A stretch of 64,000 nucleotides of DNA from assembly GCA_965661265.1 (NCBI GenBank), contig CBFIDE010000009.1, forward strand, positions 1 to 64,000, given 5' to 3'. The stretch comes from CBFIDE01 sp965661265 (GTDB lineage: Bacteria > Bacteroidota > Bacteroidia > Flavobacteriales > Schleiferiaceae). Below are positions 35,341 to 44,089 of this stretch, in pieces (within the stretch, counting starts at the first letter, position 1; each line of letters starts with the position of its first letter). The translations under genes were made by a program, and so were the position numbers. The notes below the pieces were generated by a model. It was not told the DNA's origin and searched no databases. It worked only from the letters and a program-made list of their open reading frames with translations.

Positions 35341-35790
35341 TTAGGCTCTGATTTTATCTAAAAGATTATTTAAGGTTTCCACATCTTCAGTACTGAGATT
35401 TGAAAGTAAATCATCTATCGAGTTATCATCTTTATCCAACTTAGATAATAGGCTCAATCCTTCTTCGCTAATATTAATATCCACCAATCTCTTATCTGAT
35501 TGACAGGTGCTTTTATGTGCTAAGTTCTTCTTAATCAAACGATCAACAATTCGTGATGTATCGCTCATTTTGTCCAACATTCTATCTCTGATCTGTAAGG
35601 TGCTCAAAGGATTAGGATAGCTACCACGCAAAATTCTCAAAACATTGAATTGCTGGTTAGTTAAACTTTCTTTTTCAAGAGTGCATCTAATTTTTTCGTT
35701 CACCCAGTTATAAGTGTAAATCAAATTTATGCCTGCCTTCTGGTGGCTATTTTTAAATTTATTCTGCTGAATGTCCTCTGCAATACCCAT
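35341..35790 (-). CDS. MarR-family transcriptional regulator
   Basis: A 149-residue regulator with the MarR winged helix. Helices around LTNQQFNVLRILRGSYPNPL lead to the recognition region LDKMSDTSRIVDRLIKKNLAHKS and the wing CQSDKRLVDINISEEG. Members are usually dimeric repressors that release DNA when a ligand binds. It is alone. Upstream, 13 bases from the ATG, is an 18-bp element that also occurs at the transcript start of the yceI lipoprotein gene; autoregulation plus control of yceI is the simplest reading. Confidence 0.9.
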   Translation of the reverse strand: MGIAEDIQQNKFKNSHQKAGINLIYTYNWVNEKIRCTLEKESLTNQQFNVLRILRGSYPNPLSTLQIRDRMLDKMSDTSRIVDRLIKKNLAHKSTCQSDKRLVDINISEEGLSLLSKLDKDDNSIDDLLSNLSTEDVETLNNLLDKIRA

Positions 35791-35802
35791 TTATTCCTAT
35801 TG

Positions 35803-35820
35803 ATGTTTAAACGGTGAATT
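35803..35820 (-). promoter_or_regulatory. Putative MarR operator upstream of marR
   Basis: On the plus strand ATGTTTAAACGGTGAATT matches 16 of 18 bases of the element at 11574-11591 in front of yceI, including the whole ATGTTTAAACG block. It lies 13-30 bases before the marR start. Confidence 0.6.
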
Positions 35821-35963
35821 TACTAAATACCATTAGTTTATACCTATTTATTTTTTTGATCATAGCTAATTCCTTGTTTTTCAATACCAATAGTAGATAT
35901 AAACTTCCATATTCTGCAATAGAATATTTTTTCAGATCATAGAGATTGGGGTATTTTAAGTAT

Positions 35964-37238
35964 ATGAACGAAGATTTTATTCAATTTCTTTGGAAGCACA
36001 CAAAGTTTGATACTTCCGCTCTTAGAACAAAAGAAGGAAAACTAATAGAGTTGCATAGCCCAGGAGTATTAAATACAAATGAGGGGCCAGATTTTTCAAA
36101 CGCAAAGATTAGCATTGATGGTCAAGTTTGGATCGGAAATGTAGAGATTCATTTAAAAGCTTCAGATTGGTTTAAGCATCATCATAATGAAGATAAAAAC
36201 TACAATAATGTAATTCTTCATGTGGTTTATGATTTTGACATGGAAGTCTGTGATAATAATGCTAGAGTAATACCTTGCCTAGAGTTAAGAGGTCGCTTTA
36301 AAGCCATCTCTTTTGAGTATTTCAAAAGAGAATATTTGAGAAAGGCTCCTTTAATTTGCGAGAACAAATTAAAAAGCATGAATCCGCAATTACTTAATAA
36401 TATGCTTTCATTATGCTTTAAAGAACGTCTAGAAGTGAAGTCCATGGAAATATTAGATCTTTTGGCTTCGAACAATGGTGATTGGCAAGAGAGCTTTCAT
36501 CAATTGGCAGCCAAGGTATTTGGTTTCCCTTTAAACTCAGAACCAATGCTTATCCTAAGTCAAATGATTAGCTGGAAACTTATTCAAAGGAAGAAGTATG
36601 ATTTAATGAGCGTTGAGGCTTTGCTTTTTGGAACTGCCAATTTAATTGCTGAAAATGATGAGTACTCTATTTCATTGAATGAGGAATTCCAGTTTTTAAA
36701 ACAGAAATACGGATTGCAGTCAATAGAATCAAGTTGGTGGAAATATTCTAAGATGAGACCTTCTAACTCTCCGGAATTGAGGTTAGCTCAGTATATTTAC
36801 TTTAGTGTCTCTTCTAAATTTGATTGGACGCACTTAATCAATGAGTTTAGTTTAGATTCGGTTCATGAATCTTTAAAAATTCCAATAGGGAAATATTGGC
36901 AAGAGCATCATGGATTTGCGAAACCGTTAAGGTTTCCACAAAAAAGCTTGAGCACTCAGTATAAAGACTTATTAATTATAAATTTAATCTTACCTTTTCT
37001 TTTTACTTATGCAAGACATCACAAGCTTAAAAGCTTAGAGACTAAAATACTGGATTCGTATAAATCGCTTAAAGCGGAAAAAAATAATGTAATAAAGTAC
37101 TATGAAAACTGTGGATTTAAGATTCATAATTCACAGGATAGTCAAGGAGTTTTGCAGCTAAAAAAGAATTACTGTCAACAAAAGAAATGTTTAAATTGCA
37201 TCATTGGTAAAACCATATTGAAGAATGAACAAAATTGA
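35964..37238 (+). CDS. DUF2851-family protein
   Basis: A 424-residue cytoplasmic protein of the DUF2851 family, starting at the ATG at 35964 (MNEDFIQFLWKHTKF); a TTG at 35946 is also in frame. Conserved marks are LHSPGVLNTNEGPDFSNAKI, GNVEIHLKASDWFKHHH and DKNYNNVILHVVYD. It ends in a cysteine motif, YCQQKKCLNCIIG, suggesting metal binding. The function is unknown, but the N-terminal part resembles nuclease-like folds (inference). It overlaps the next gene by 14 bases. Confidence 0.85.
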   Translation: MNEDFIQFLWKHTKFDTSALRTKEGKLIELHSPGVLNTNEGPDFSNAKISIDGQVWIGNVEIHLKASDWFKHHHNEDKNYNNVILHVVYDFDMEVCDNNARVIPCLELRGRFKAISFEYFKREYLRKAPLICENKLKSMNPQLLNNMLSLCFKERLEVKSMEILDLLASNNGDWQESFHQLAAKVFGFPLNSEPMLILSQMISWKLIQRKKYDLMSVEALLFGTANLIAENDEYSISLNEEFQFLKQKYGLQSIESSWWKYSKMRPSNSPELRLAQYIYFSVSSKFDWTHLINEFSLDSVHESLKIPIGKYWQEHHGFAKPLRFPQKSLSTQYKDLLIINLILPFLFTYARHHKLKSLETKILDSYKSLKAEKNNVIKYYENCGFKIHNSQDSQGVLQLKKNYCQQKKCLNCIIGKTILKNEQN

Positions 37239-37452
37239 TCAAACAAGAAATTATTTTGAAAGAAGAGGATACGAAGTTTGTTCAAGATTAGGCGATAGAA
37301 TGGGAATACGACCATCAGTTATTAGATTATACTTCATCTATACCTCCTTCATTGCTTTTGGCTCTCCGTTAATCATTTATTTAGTTCTTGCTTTTTGGAT
37401 TAAGGTGAAAGATTATTTAAATGATTCAAGAAGATCAATGTTAGACCTATAA
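37225..37452 (+). CDS. PspC-domain membrane protein
   Basis: A 75-residue protein with the PspC pattern. A basic amphipathic lead (VCSRLGDRMGIRPSVIRLYF) is followed by a membrane helix ending in GSPLIIYLVLAFWI. PspC proteins act in envelope stress in some bacteria, but many short forms are uncharacterised. It lies in an operon between DUF2851 and a potassium channel gene. A second, shorter PspC protein follows the channel. Confidence 0.85.
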   Translation: MNKIDQTRNYFERRGYEVCSRLGDRMGIRPSVIRLYFIYTSFIAFGSPLIIYLVLAFWIKVKDYLNDSRRSMLDL

Positions 37453-37462
37453 GCCAAAGCAA

Positions 37463-38479
37463 TTGTTTCGAATAAAATTCTTTCAACGAGTCTTTAAGGC
37501 AATATTAATTTTATTGCTCATCCTGGCTATTGGTGTTAGTGGATATATACTCCTAGAAGACTATAGTTTCCTAAATGCATTGTACATGACGGTGATTACG
37601 ATTAGCACCGTTGGTTTTGCTGAAGTCAAGCGTTTAAGCTCCGGTGGTCAAGTGTTTACTATCTTCTTGATCATAGGTAGTTTTGGTATATTCGCATATA
37701 TCCTAAGCTCTTTAACCCAAGCAATTTTAAGTGGAGATTTAAACTTATTTTATAAATTATATCGAATAGTGAATACGATTGATAAACTAGAAGGGCATAC
37801 CATTATTTGTGGATTTGGTAGAAACGGAAGACGAGCTGCTCATAAACTAGAAGCCTATAAAAAATCTTTTGTGGTCATTGAGAATGATCAAAGTATCATT
37901 GAGAAATACTTAGAGAACAAGGATATTCCATATATTGTTGGTGATGCCACCGATGACGAAGTCTTGAAGAGCGCTGGAATATTCAAAGCGGATTCCATTA
38001 TTACCACCTTAGCTAAGGATGCTGATAATGTCTATGTGGTCATATCAGCCCGCACATTAAATAAGAAATTAACCATTATTTCAAGAGCTTCTAATGAGAG
38101 TGCAGAATCTAAGCTCAAAGCAATTGGAGCTAGTTCTGTAGTTCTTCCAGAAGGAGTGGGAGGGGCACATATGGCAACTCTAACAGTCTCCCCTAATATC
38201 GTAGAGTTTTTAGATCATATTTCAGTAGAGGGTAGTAGCGCTATAAATTTAGAAGAGGTTGAGTTGCATAACCTTATCAATGAAGCTAGTGTGAGCAAGC
38301 TGCATGAGCTAGAAATCAGAACCAAAACTGGCTGCACAGTAATAGGCTTAAAAACTGCAGATGGAGAATACATTATTAATCCGTCAAGCGATATAGAATT
38401 AAGCTCACAAACCAAATTGTTTGTGCTAGGCAAGCCAGAGGAAATAAAAAAATTAGCAGCAATAATTAGTGAATCATGA
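37463..38479 (+). CDS. Potassium channel with TrkA/RCK domain
   Basis: A 338-residue two-helix K+ channel with a C-terminal regulatory domain. It starts at TTG, the only start between the preceding in-frame stop and the first membrane helix. The first helix is VFKAILILLLILAIGVSGYILL, the selectivity filter region is MTVITISTVGFAEV, and the second helix is QVFTIFLIIGSFGIFAYILS. A Rossmann RCK/TrkA_N domain (HTIICGFGRNGRRAAHKLE) and TrkA_C domain follow. The TVGF filter fits K+ selectivity. Its stop overlaps the small PspC gene (ATGA). Confidence 0.9.
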   Translation: MFRIKFFQRVFKAILILLLILAIGVSGYILLEDYSFLNALYMTVITISTVGFAEVKRLSSGGQVFTIFLIIGSFGIFAYILSSLTQAILSGDLNLFYKLYRIVNTIDKLEGHTIICGFGRNGRRAAHKLEAYKKSFVVIENDQSIIEKYLENKDIPYIVGDATDDEVLKSAGIFKADSIITTLAKDADNVYVVISARTLNKKLTIISRASNESAESKLKAIGASSVVLPEGVGGAHMATLTVSPNIVEFLDHISVEGSSAINLEEVELHNLINEASVSKLHELEIRTKTGCTVIGLKTADGEYIINPSSDIELSSQTKLFVLGKPEEIKKLAAIISES

Positions 38480-38631
38480 TACAACCAAAAATCCTTGGAG
38501 TTTGCGCTTGGCTGAGCTCATACTTTGAAATAGATGTAAGTACCATTAGGCTGTTATTTATTATTACAGCCATTATAGGTCTTGGATCTCCTATCTTAGT
38601 TTATTTAATTTTAGCTGTGGTTAAGCCATAA
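38476..38631 (+). CDS. 51-residue PspC-domain protein
   Basis: A short gene: MIQPKILGVCAWLSSYFEID, then VSTIRLLFIITAIIGLGSPI and LVYLILAVVKP. The pattern is a minimal PspC domain: an amphipathic N-terminus, one or two membrane passes and the GLGSPILVYL end that matches the GSPLIIYL of the PspC gene upstream. The ATG overlaps the channel stop, and the next gene starts 2 bases after its stop, so it is certainly in the operon. It is probably a membrane partner or modulator of the channel (inference). Confidence 0.82.
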   Translation: MIQPKILGVCAWLSSYFEIDVSTIRLLFIITAIIGLGSPILVYLILAVVKP

Positions 38632-38633
38632 AT

Positions 38634-39527
38634 ATGAGAATACTTATTACAGGATCTAATGGCCTTTTAGGCCAAAAGCTCATTCATAAGTTGTCTGAAA
38701 AAGGGGAGCATGATTTTCTTGCAAGTTCAAGAGGTAAGAATAGGATTAATGCACTAAACTTTAATTATAAAGAGCTAGATATTACAAGTCAGGATGAAAT
38801 AGATATCTTATTTGAAGACTATAATCCAAACGTTGTAATCAATACAGCTGCAATGACAAATGTAGATCAATGTGAGGATGAACAAGAAGCTTGTACTGAT
38901 CTCAATGTAAATGCTGTTCGTTATTTGGCGCACGCTTGCGCTCGATATAATACTCATATGGTGCACCTTTCAACAGATTTTATTTTTGATGGCGAATCTG
39001 GACCTTATAAAGAAGGTGATACTCCTAATCCTTTAAGTTTTTATGGGGATAGTAAACTAAAAGCAGAGAAGATACTTGAAGAATCGGGTATTTCATTTAC
39101 AATTCTAAGAACAATTCTTGTTTATGGAGTAGCAGAAGAAATGAGCCGTTCTAATATTGTTTTATGGGCTAAAGGAGCATTGGCTAAGGAACAAGATCTG
39201 AATGTTGTAGATGATCAGTTTAGAGCACCAACCTTGGCTGAGGATCTTGCAGATGCATGTATTAGCGCCGCAGAGAAAAGGGTGCAGGGTGTTTATCATA
39301 TTAGTGGACCTGATCAAATGAGTGTCTTAGAATTGGTTCAAAGGGTTGCAAAGTTTTGGAATTTTGATGCTTCCTTTATTCATCCTATTAGTTCTAATAC
39401 CTTGAATCAAAGAGCACATAGACCGCCAGTTTCAGGCTTTATTATAGACAAGGCAAGGAAGGAGCTAGATTACAATCCACATCACTTTGAAGAGGGACTT
39501 AAAACAGTTGATGAACAATTAAAGTAA
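38634..39527 (+). CDS. RmlD-like SDR sugar reductase
   Basis: A 297-residue extended SDR enzyme. The NAD-binding motif is ITGSNGLLGQKL, then AAMTNVDQCE, and the catalytic residues are in HLSTDFIFDG and SFYGDSKLKAE (Ser/Thr, Tyr-x3-Lys). This fits the dTDP-4-dehydrorhamnose reductase (RmlD) type. There are no other rhamnose genes beside it, so the true substrate may differ. It sits at the end of the DUF2851-PspC-channel-PspC group, in the same direction. Confidence 0.78.
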   Translation: MRILITGSNGLLGQKLIHKLSEKGEHDFLASSRGKNRINALNFNYKELDITSQDEIDILFEDYNPNVVINTAAMTNVDQCEDEQEACTDLNVNAVRYLAHACARYNTHMVHLSTDFIFDGESGPYKEGDTPNPLSFYGDSKLKAEKILEESGISFTILRTILVYGVAEEMSRSNIVLWAKGALAKEQDLNVVDDQFRAPTLAEDLADACISAAEKRVQGVYHISGPDQMSVLELVQRVAKFWNFDASFIHPISSNTLNQRAHRPPVSGFIIDKARKELDYNPHHFEEGLKTVDEQLK

Positions 39528-39544
39528 AAATTATAATTTGATGG

Positions 39545-39574
39545 TTGTTCCTAAATAAAAAGAACTTATATTTG
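39545..39574 (+). promoter_or_regulatory. rpmH promoter (TTG / TATATTTG)
   Basis: TTG (39545-39547) and TATATTTG (39567-39574) are separated by 19 bases. The leader to the rpmH ATG at 39620 is about 40 bases. Confidence 0.82.
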
Positions 39575-39619
39575 CAGCCCGAATTTAGAGAAAGAAGCTA
39601 GGTATAAAGAGCAATAGAT

Positions 39620-39778
39620 ATGAAACGTACTTATCAACCATCAAGAAGAAAAAGAAGAAACAAGCACGGATTCCGTGAGCGCATGTCATCTGTCAGCGGT
39701 CGCAAGGTGCTAGCACTAAGACGTGCAAAAGGACGCAAGAGTTTAACGGTTTCTGATGGTTCAAATCACAAATCATAA
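39620..39778 (+). CDS. rpmH: 50S ribosomal protein L34
   Basis: A 52-residue, very basic protein: MKRTYQPSRRKRRNKHGFRE, then RMSSVSGRKVLALRRAKGRK. This is the unmistakable L34 sequence, part of the large ribosomal subunit. The usual rpmH-rnpA pairing is absent: carB, not rnpA, follows after a terminator. Confidence 0.97.
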   Translation: MKRTYQPSRRKRRNKHGFRERMSSVSGRKVLALRRAKGRKSLTVSDGSNHKS

Positions 39779-39801
39779 TATGCGTTTTAGGATATAAAAG
39801 G

Positions 39802-39833
39802 AAAGGTGTTGCCAATGGTAACACCTTTTTTTT
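39802..39833 (+). terminator. Terminator after rpmH
   Basis: AAAGGTGTT (39802-39810) pairs with AACACCTTT (39819-39827), with an inner GCC/GGT extension, then a run of T. Confidence 0.88.
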
Positions 39834-39886
39834 GTGCTTTTTTTAGACTACTTTACCATTCTTAAATAAGAAAATATTTTCACCAA

Positions 39887-42736
39887 ATGCCAAGAGATAA
39901 TTCAATAAAATCTATCCTGATCATCGGAAGTGGACCAATTGTTATTGGTCAAGCATGTGAGTTTGATTATGCAGGCTCTCAAGCCTCTCGCTCACTTAGA
40001 GATGAAGGAATTGAGGTTACCCTTATAAATTCAAACCCAGCAACAATCATGACCGATAAGGTGGTGGCTGACAATGTTTATCTCTTACCTCTTGAGATTG
40101 ATTCAATAGAAAAGATCTTGACTGAAGTAAAAATTGATGCTGTTCTTCCAACCATGGGAGGTCAAACTGCTTTAAATCTTTGTATTGAGGCGGATAAAAT
40201 GGGCTTATGGGAGAAATACGGTGTTAAAATTATTGGTGTTGATATAGACGCTATTAATATTACTGAAGATAGAGAAGAGTTTAGAGAGCTAATGGGAACA
40301 ATTGATATCCCTATGGCTCCTTCGCAAACAGCAACTTCTTTCTTAAAAGGAAAGGAAGTAGCACAGAAATTTGGATTCCCCCTTTGTATTAGAGCAAGTT
40401 TTACACTTGGAGGAGCGGGAGCAACTTTTTGTCATACAAAAGAAGATTTTGATAATGCCTTGTCAAGAGGATTGGAAATATCTCCTATACATGAGGTGAT
40501 GATTGATAAAGCCTTATTAGGTTGGAAAGAATTTGAGTTAGAGCTCTTAAGAGATGCAAATGATAATGTCATCATTATTTGTAGCATTGAGAACTTCGAC
40601 CCAATGGGTATTCATACTGGTGATTCTATTACTGTAGCACCTGCACAGACGCTTAGTGATACTACTTATCAGAAAATGCGTGATATGGCAATCAAAATGA
40701 TGCGCTCTATCGGAACTTTTGCTGGTGGATGTAATGTTCAGTTTGCAGTGAGCCCAGATGAGGCCGAAGATATCGTTGCAATTGAAATTAATCCAAGAGT
40801 TTCTAGATCATCTGCCTTAGCGTCTAAAGCTACGGGATATCCTATTGCTAAAATCGCTGCAAAGCTAGCTATTGGTTATAATTTAGATGAGCTGTTTAAT
40901 CAGATTACTAAAACTACAACTGCATATTTTGAACCTACTCTAGACTATGTAATCGTTAAGATACCTAGATGGAACTTTGATAAATTTGAAGGATCTGATA
41001 GACGATTAGGTATTCAAATGAAGTCTGTTGGTGAAGTAATGGGAATTGGAAGATCTTTCCAAGAAGCATTACACAAAGGAGCACAATCTCTTGAAGTAAA
41101 GAGAAATGGATTAGGTGCTGATGGAAAAGGTTATACTGACCAAGATGAAGTTCTAGAAAGATTGGAGAAAGCTAGTTGGAATAGAGTGTTTGTAATTTAT
41201 GATGCTATTCAATTGGGTATTCCATTGAGAAGAATCCATGATATCACAAAAATAGATATGTGGTTCCTTAGACAAATAGAGGAACTTACTCATATTCAAT
41301 CTTCAATAGAAGAATATACATTAGATACTATTCCCCAGGATTTATTAATGGAAGCCAAGCTTAAGGGATTTGCCGATAGGCAAATTGCGCATATGATTGG
41401 TGTACTTGAATCTGAAGTGCATGACAGACGCACTGAATTGGGAATCAAGAGGGTTTGGAAGTTGGTGGATACTTGTGCTGCAGAATTCCAGGCTCAAACT
41501 CCGTATTACTACTCTACATTTGAGTTGAATATGATGGATGTGAATGGAAATTCTTATCCAGAGAATGAAAGTGTTCGTACCGATAAACCTAAAATTATTG
41601 TTCTTGGATCAGGGCCTAACAGAATTGGTCAAGGAATTGAATTTGACTACTGCTGTGTTCATGGTGTGTTAGCAGCCAAGGAAGAAGGTTATGAAACAAT
41701 CATGATTAACTGTAATCCTGAGACTGTTTCTACAGATTTTGATACTGCAGATAAATTATACTTTGAACCAGTTTTCTGGGAGCATATATACGATATCATT
41801 CAGCATGAAAAGCCGGACGGTGTAGTGGTACAGCTTGGTGGACAGACTGCTTTGAAACTGGCTGAGAAATTAGATCGATTTAATATTCCAATTATCGGTA
41901 CTTCTTATGACGCCTTAGATTTGGCTGAAGATAGAGGAAGATTCTCGGAATTATTGAGAGAGAATGATATTCCTTATCCAAGATTTGGTGTAATTACTAA
42001 TGCTGATGAAGCTTATGAGCTTGCAGAAGAACTTGGTTTCCCAATTCTAGTAAGGCCATCTTATGTTCTTGGAGGTCAAGGAATGAAAATTGTAATTAAT
42101 CAAGAAGAACTAGAACACCATGTGGTAGAGCTCTTTAAGACTATTCCCGGAAATCGTGTTCTTTTAGATCATTACTTAGAGGGTGCTATTGAGGCTGAAG
42201 CCGATGCGATTTGCGACGGAGAAGATGTTTATATCATTGGCATCATGGAGCATGTGGAGCCTTGTGGAATTCACTCTGGTGACTCAAATGCTACTTTACC
42301 TCCATTTAATCTTGGAGAGCTGGTAATGCAGCAAATTAAGGATCATACTAAAAAGATTGCCCTAGCATTAAGAACAGTTGGACTGATCAATATTCAATTC
42401 GGAATTAAAGATGATAAGGTTTATATAATTGAGGCTAATCCAAGAGCTTCTAGAACGGTTCCATTTATTGCTAAGGCATATGATGAGCCCTATGTAAACT
42501 ATGCTACTAAAGTAATGTTAGGTAAGAATAAAGTGAAAGATTTCACGTTCAATCCAAAGAAGATTGGCTGGGCAATTAAGCAGCCGGTATTCTCTTTTGA
42601 TAAATTCCCTAACGTAAATAAAAATTTAGGTCCAGAAATGAAATCAACAGGAGAGAAAATTTACTTTATTGATAATCTGAATGATCCTGTATTTAGAAAG
42701 ATTCACTCTGAAAGAAACCTATATTTGAGTAAATAG
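39887..42736 (+). CDS. carB: Carbamoyl phosphate synthetase large subunit, short form
   Basis: A 949-residue CarB, about 120 residues shorter than the Escherichia coli protein. Both ATP-grasp halves are complete: GSGPIVIGQACEFDYAGSQA and FPLCIRASFTLGGAGATF in the first, GSGPNRIGQGIEFDYCCVHG and FPILVRPSYVLGGQGMKIV in the second. The C-terminal allosteric (MGS-like) domain is missing; the protein ends soon after the second synthetase half. It makes carbamoyl phosphate for pyrimidines and arginine together with CarA, which is not in the window. Confidence 0.94.
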   Translation: MPRDNSIKSILIIGSGPIVIGQACEFDYAGSQASRSLRDEGIEVTLINSNPATIMTDKVVADNVYLLPLEIDSIEKILTEVKIDAVLPTMGGQTALNLCIEADKMGLWEKYGVKIIGVDIDAINITEDREEFRELMGTIDIPMAPSQTATSFLKGKEVAQKFGFPLCIRASFTLGGAGATFCHTKEDFDNALSRGLEISPIHEVMIDKALLGWKEFELELLRDANDNVIIICSIENFDPMGIHTGDSITVAPAQTLSDTTYQKMRDMAIKMMRSIGTFAGGCNVQFAVSPDEAEDIVAIEINPRVSRSSALASKATGYPIAKIAAKLAIGYNLDELFNQITKTTTAYFEPTLDYVIVKIPRWNFDKFEGSDRRLGIQMKSVGEVMGIGRSFQEALHKGAQSLEVKRNGLGADGKGYTDQDEVLERLEKASWNRVFVIYDAIQLGIPLRRIHDITKIDMWFLRQIEELTHIQSSIEEYTLDTIPQDLLMEAKLKGFADRQIAHMIGVLESEVHDRRTELGIKRVWKLVDTCAAEFQAQTPYYYSTFELNMMDVNGNSYPENESVRTDKPKIIVLGSGPNRIGQGIEFDYCCVHGVLAAKEEGYETIMINCNPETVSTDFDTADKLYFEPVFWEHIYDIIQHEKPDGVVVQLGGQTALKLAEKLDRFNIPIIGTSYDALDLAEDRGRFSELLRENDIPYPRFGVITNADEAYELAEELGFPILVRPSYVLGGQGMKIVINQEELEHHVVELFKTIPGNRVLLDHYLEGAIEAEADAICDGEDVYIIGIMEHVEPCGIHSGDSNATLPPFNLGELVMQQIKDHTKKIALALRTVGLINIQFGIKDDKVYIIEANPRASRTVPFIAKAYDEPYVNYATKVMLGKNKVKDFTFNPKKIGWAIKQPVFSFDKFPNVNKNLGPEMKSTGEKIYFIDNLNDPVFRKIHSERNLYLSK

Positions 42737-42744
42737 AATATATT

Positions 42745-42978
42745 TTGATACGATTAATTTTAGTTGGATTATTCCTATACTTAATCTATTTCTTCTTTAA
42801 GTATTTGATCTTAGTCCCTTTTAGACAAGGCTTAGGTGGTGATGCTTCTGGTAAACGAAAGAACTGGAAGCCTTTTCAGAGAGAGGGTGAAATAAGTGTT
42901 GAGTATAATCCGGAAAAGGATAAGAAATCTAAACCAAGCGTAGGAGAGTATGTAGACTACGAAGAAATTAAGGACTAA
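42745..42978 (+). CDS. DUF4834-family small membrane protein
   Basis: A 77-residue protein starting at TTG, 8 bases after carB. It has one membrane helix (LILVGLFLYLIYFFFKYLIL) and an acidic/basic cytoplasmic tail ending VGEYVDYEEIKD. The conserved EYVDYEE-type end is typical of DUF4834, a Bacteroidota family of unknown function. It is probably cotranscribed with carB. Confidence 0.75.
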   Translation: MIRLILVGLFLYLIYFFFKYLILVPFRQGLGGDASGKRKNWKPFQREGEISVEYNPEKDKKSKPSVGEYVDYEEIKD

Positions 42979-43033
42979 CCAGAAAGTCTGCGCTCATTAG
43001 AGTGCTTTCTTGCAAATGCTTTCCTTTGCCTAA

Positions 43034-44089
43034 ATGAAATTACTTACAGTCATAGGCGCCAGGCCTCAGCTTATTAAAGCTTCTGCTTTTTCAAAAGCAC
43101 TAAAAGCCTACCCTCAAATAGAGGAGGTTTTGGTTCATACCGGCCAACATTATGACAATGATATGAATCAAGTATTCTTGGATCAACTTGGGCTTCCGCC
43201 GATTCAATTTCAATTGAGTATCGATTCCGCCTCTGCCTCCTTGCAATCATCAAAAATGACTTCTGATTTAGAAGTTATTATGAAAGAACAGCAGCCAGAT
43301 TTGGTCTTGGTTTATGGGGATACAAATTCAACTTTAGCGGCTGCTAATGCTGCATCTAAATTGCATATTCCAATAGCTCACGTTGAGGCAGGCCTAAGAT
43401 CTTATAATACTCAAATGCCTGAAGAAACCAATAGGGTGCAAACAGATCATTTGTCATCCTATTTATTTGTGCCTTCTCAAAAAGCTATTGACAATCTCAG
43501 AAAAGAAGGAATAGTGGATTCTGAAAATACTCAAGTTCTGGAAGTTGGTGATATCATGTATGATGTTTATCGGAATTATAAAGCAAAGTATTCAGGACCT
43601 CAAGCGGATAAAAAGTTTGGACTTTTAACTATTCATAGACAAGAAAATGTTGATAATCGTGAGGTTCTGACAGAACTTATTGACTCATTGAATAGAATAC
43701 ACCAAGAAGATATACCTTTAATTTGCCCCTTGCACCCGAGAGCTGCAAAGCAAATAATAGCCTTTGGATTAGAACCTAAATTTGACATTATTCCTCCTCA
43801 AGACTATTTTTCGATGATGCAACTATTGAGTCAATCAAGCATTGTTTTAACAGATAGTGGGGGACTTCAGAAAGAAGCTTTTTATGCTTCAAAGGCTTGT
43901 ATTAACTTACGGACTGAAACTGAGTGGAGCGAGCTAGAAGATCTAAATTTGAATAAATGCACTTCTGTCCATTATTCAGCTATCAAGGAAGCGCTTTCTG
44001 ATTTTACGAATAGGCCGCTAGACTTTAATCATTTTCCATATGGAGATGGACAAACAGCTCACAAAATAATTAAAGCTCTTTTGAAATGA
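43034..44089 (+). CDS. wecB: UDP-N-acetylglucosamine 2-epimerase
   Basis: A 351-residue non-hydrolysing epimerase that turns UDP-GlcNAc into UDP-ManNAc for surface polysaccharides. Marks are VIGARPQLIKASAFSKAL, VYGDTNSTLAAANAAS, HVEAGLRSYNTQMPEETNR and LTDSGGLQKEAF. The length is normal. It overlaps the following glycosyltransferase gene by 4 bases, starting the polysaccharide block. Confidence 0.93.
   Translation: MKLLTVIGARPQLIKASAFSKALKAYPQIEEVLVHTGQHYDNDMNQVFLDQLGLPPIQFQLSIDSASASLQSSKMTSDLEVIMKEQQPDLVLVYGDTNSTLAAANAASKLHIPIAHVEAGLRSYNTQMPEETNRVQTDHLSSYLFVPSQKAIDNLRKEGIVDSENTQVLEVGDIMYDVYRNYKAKYSGPQADKKFGLLTIHRQENVDNREVLTELIDSLNRIHQEDIPLICPLHPRAAKQIIAFGLEPKFDIIPPQDYFSMMQLLSQSSIVLTDSGGLQKEAFYASKACINLRTETEWSELEDLNLNKCTSVHYSAIKEALSDFTNRPLDFNHFPYGDGQTAHKIIKALLK

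Noticed and set aside
42979..43033. Possible terminator or promoter before wecB
   Set aside because: AGAAAG/CTTTCT pairing is short, and TTCCTTTG lacks the TA of the -7 box at this place.
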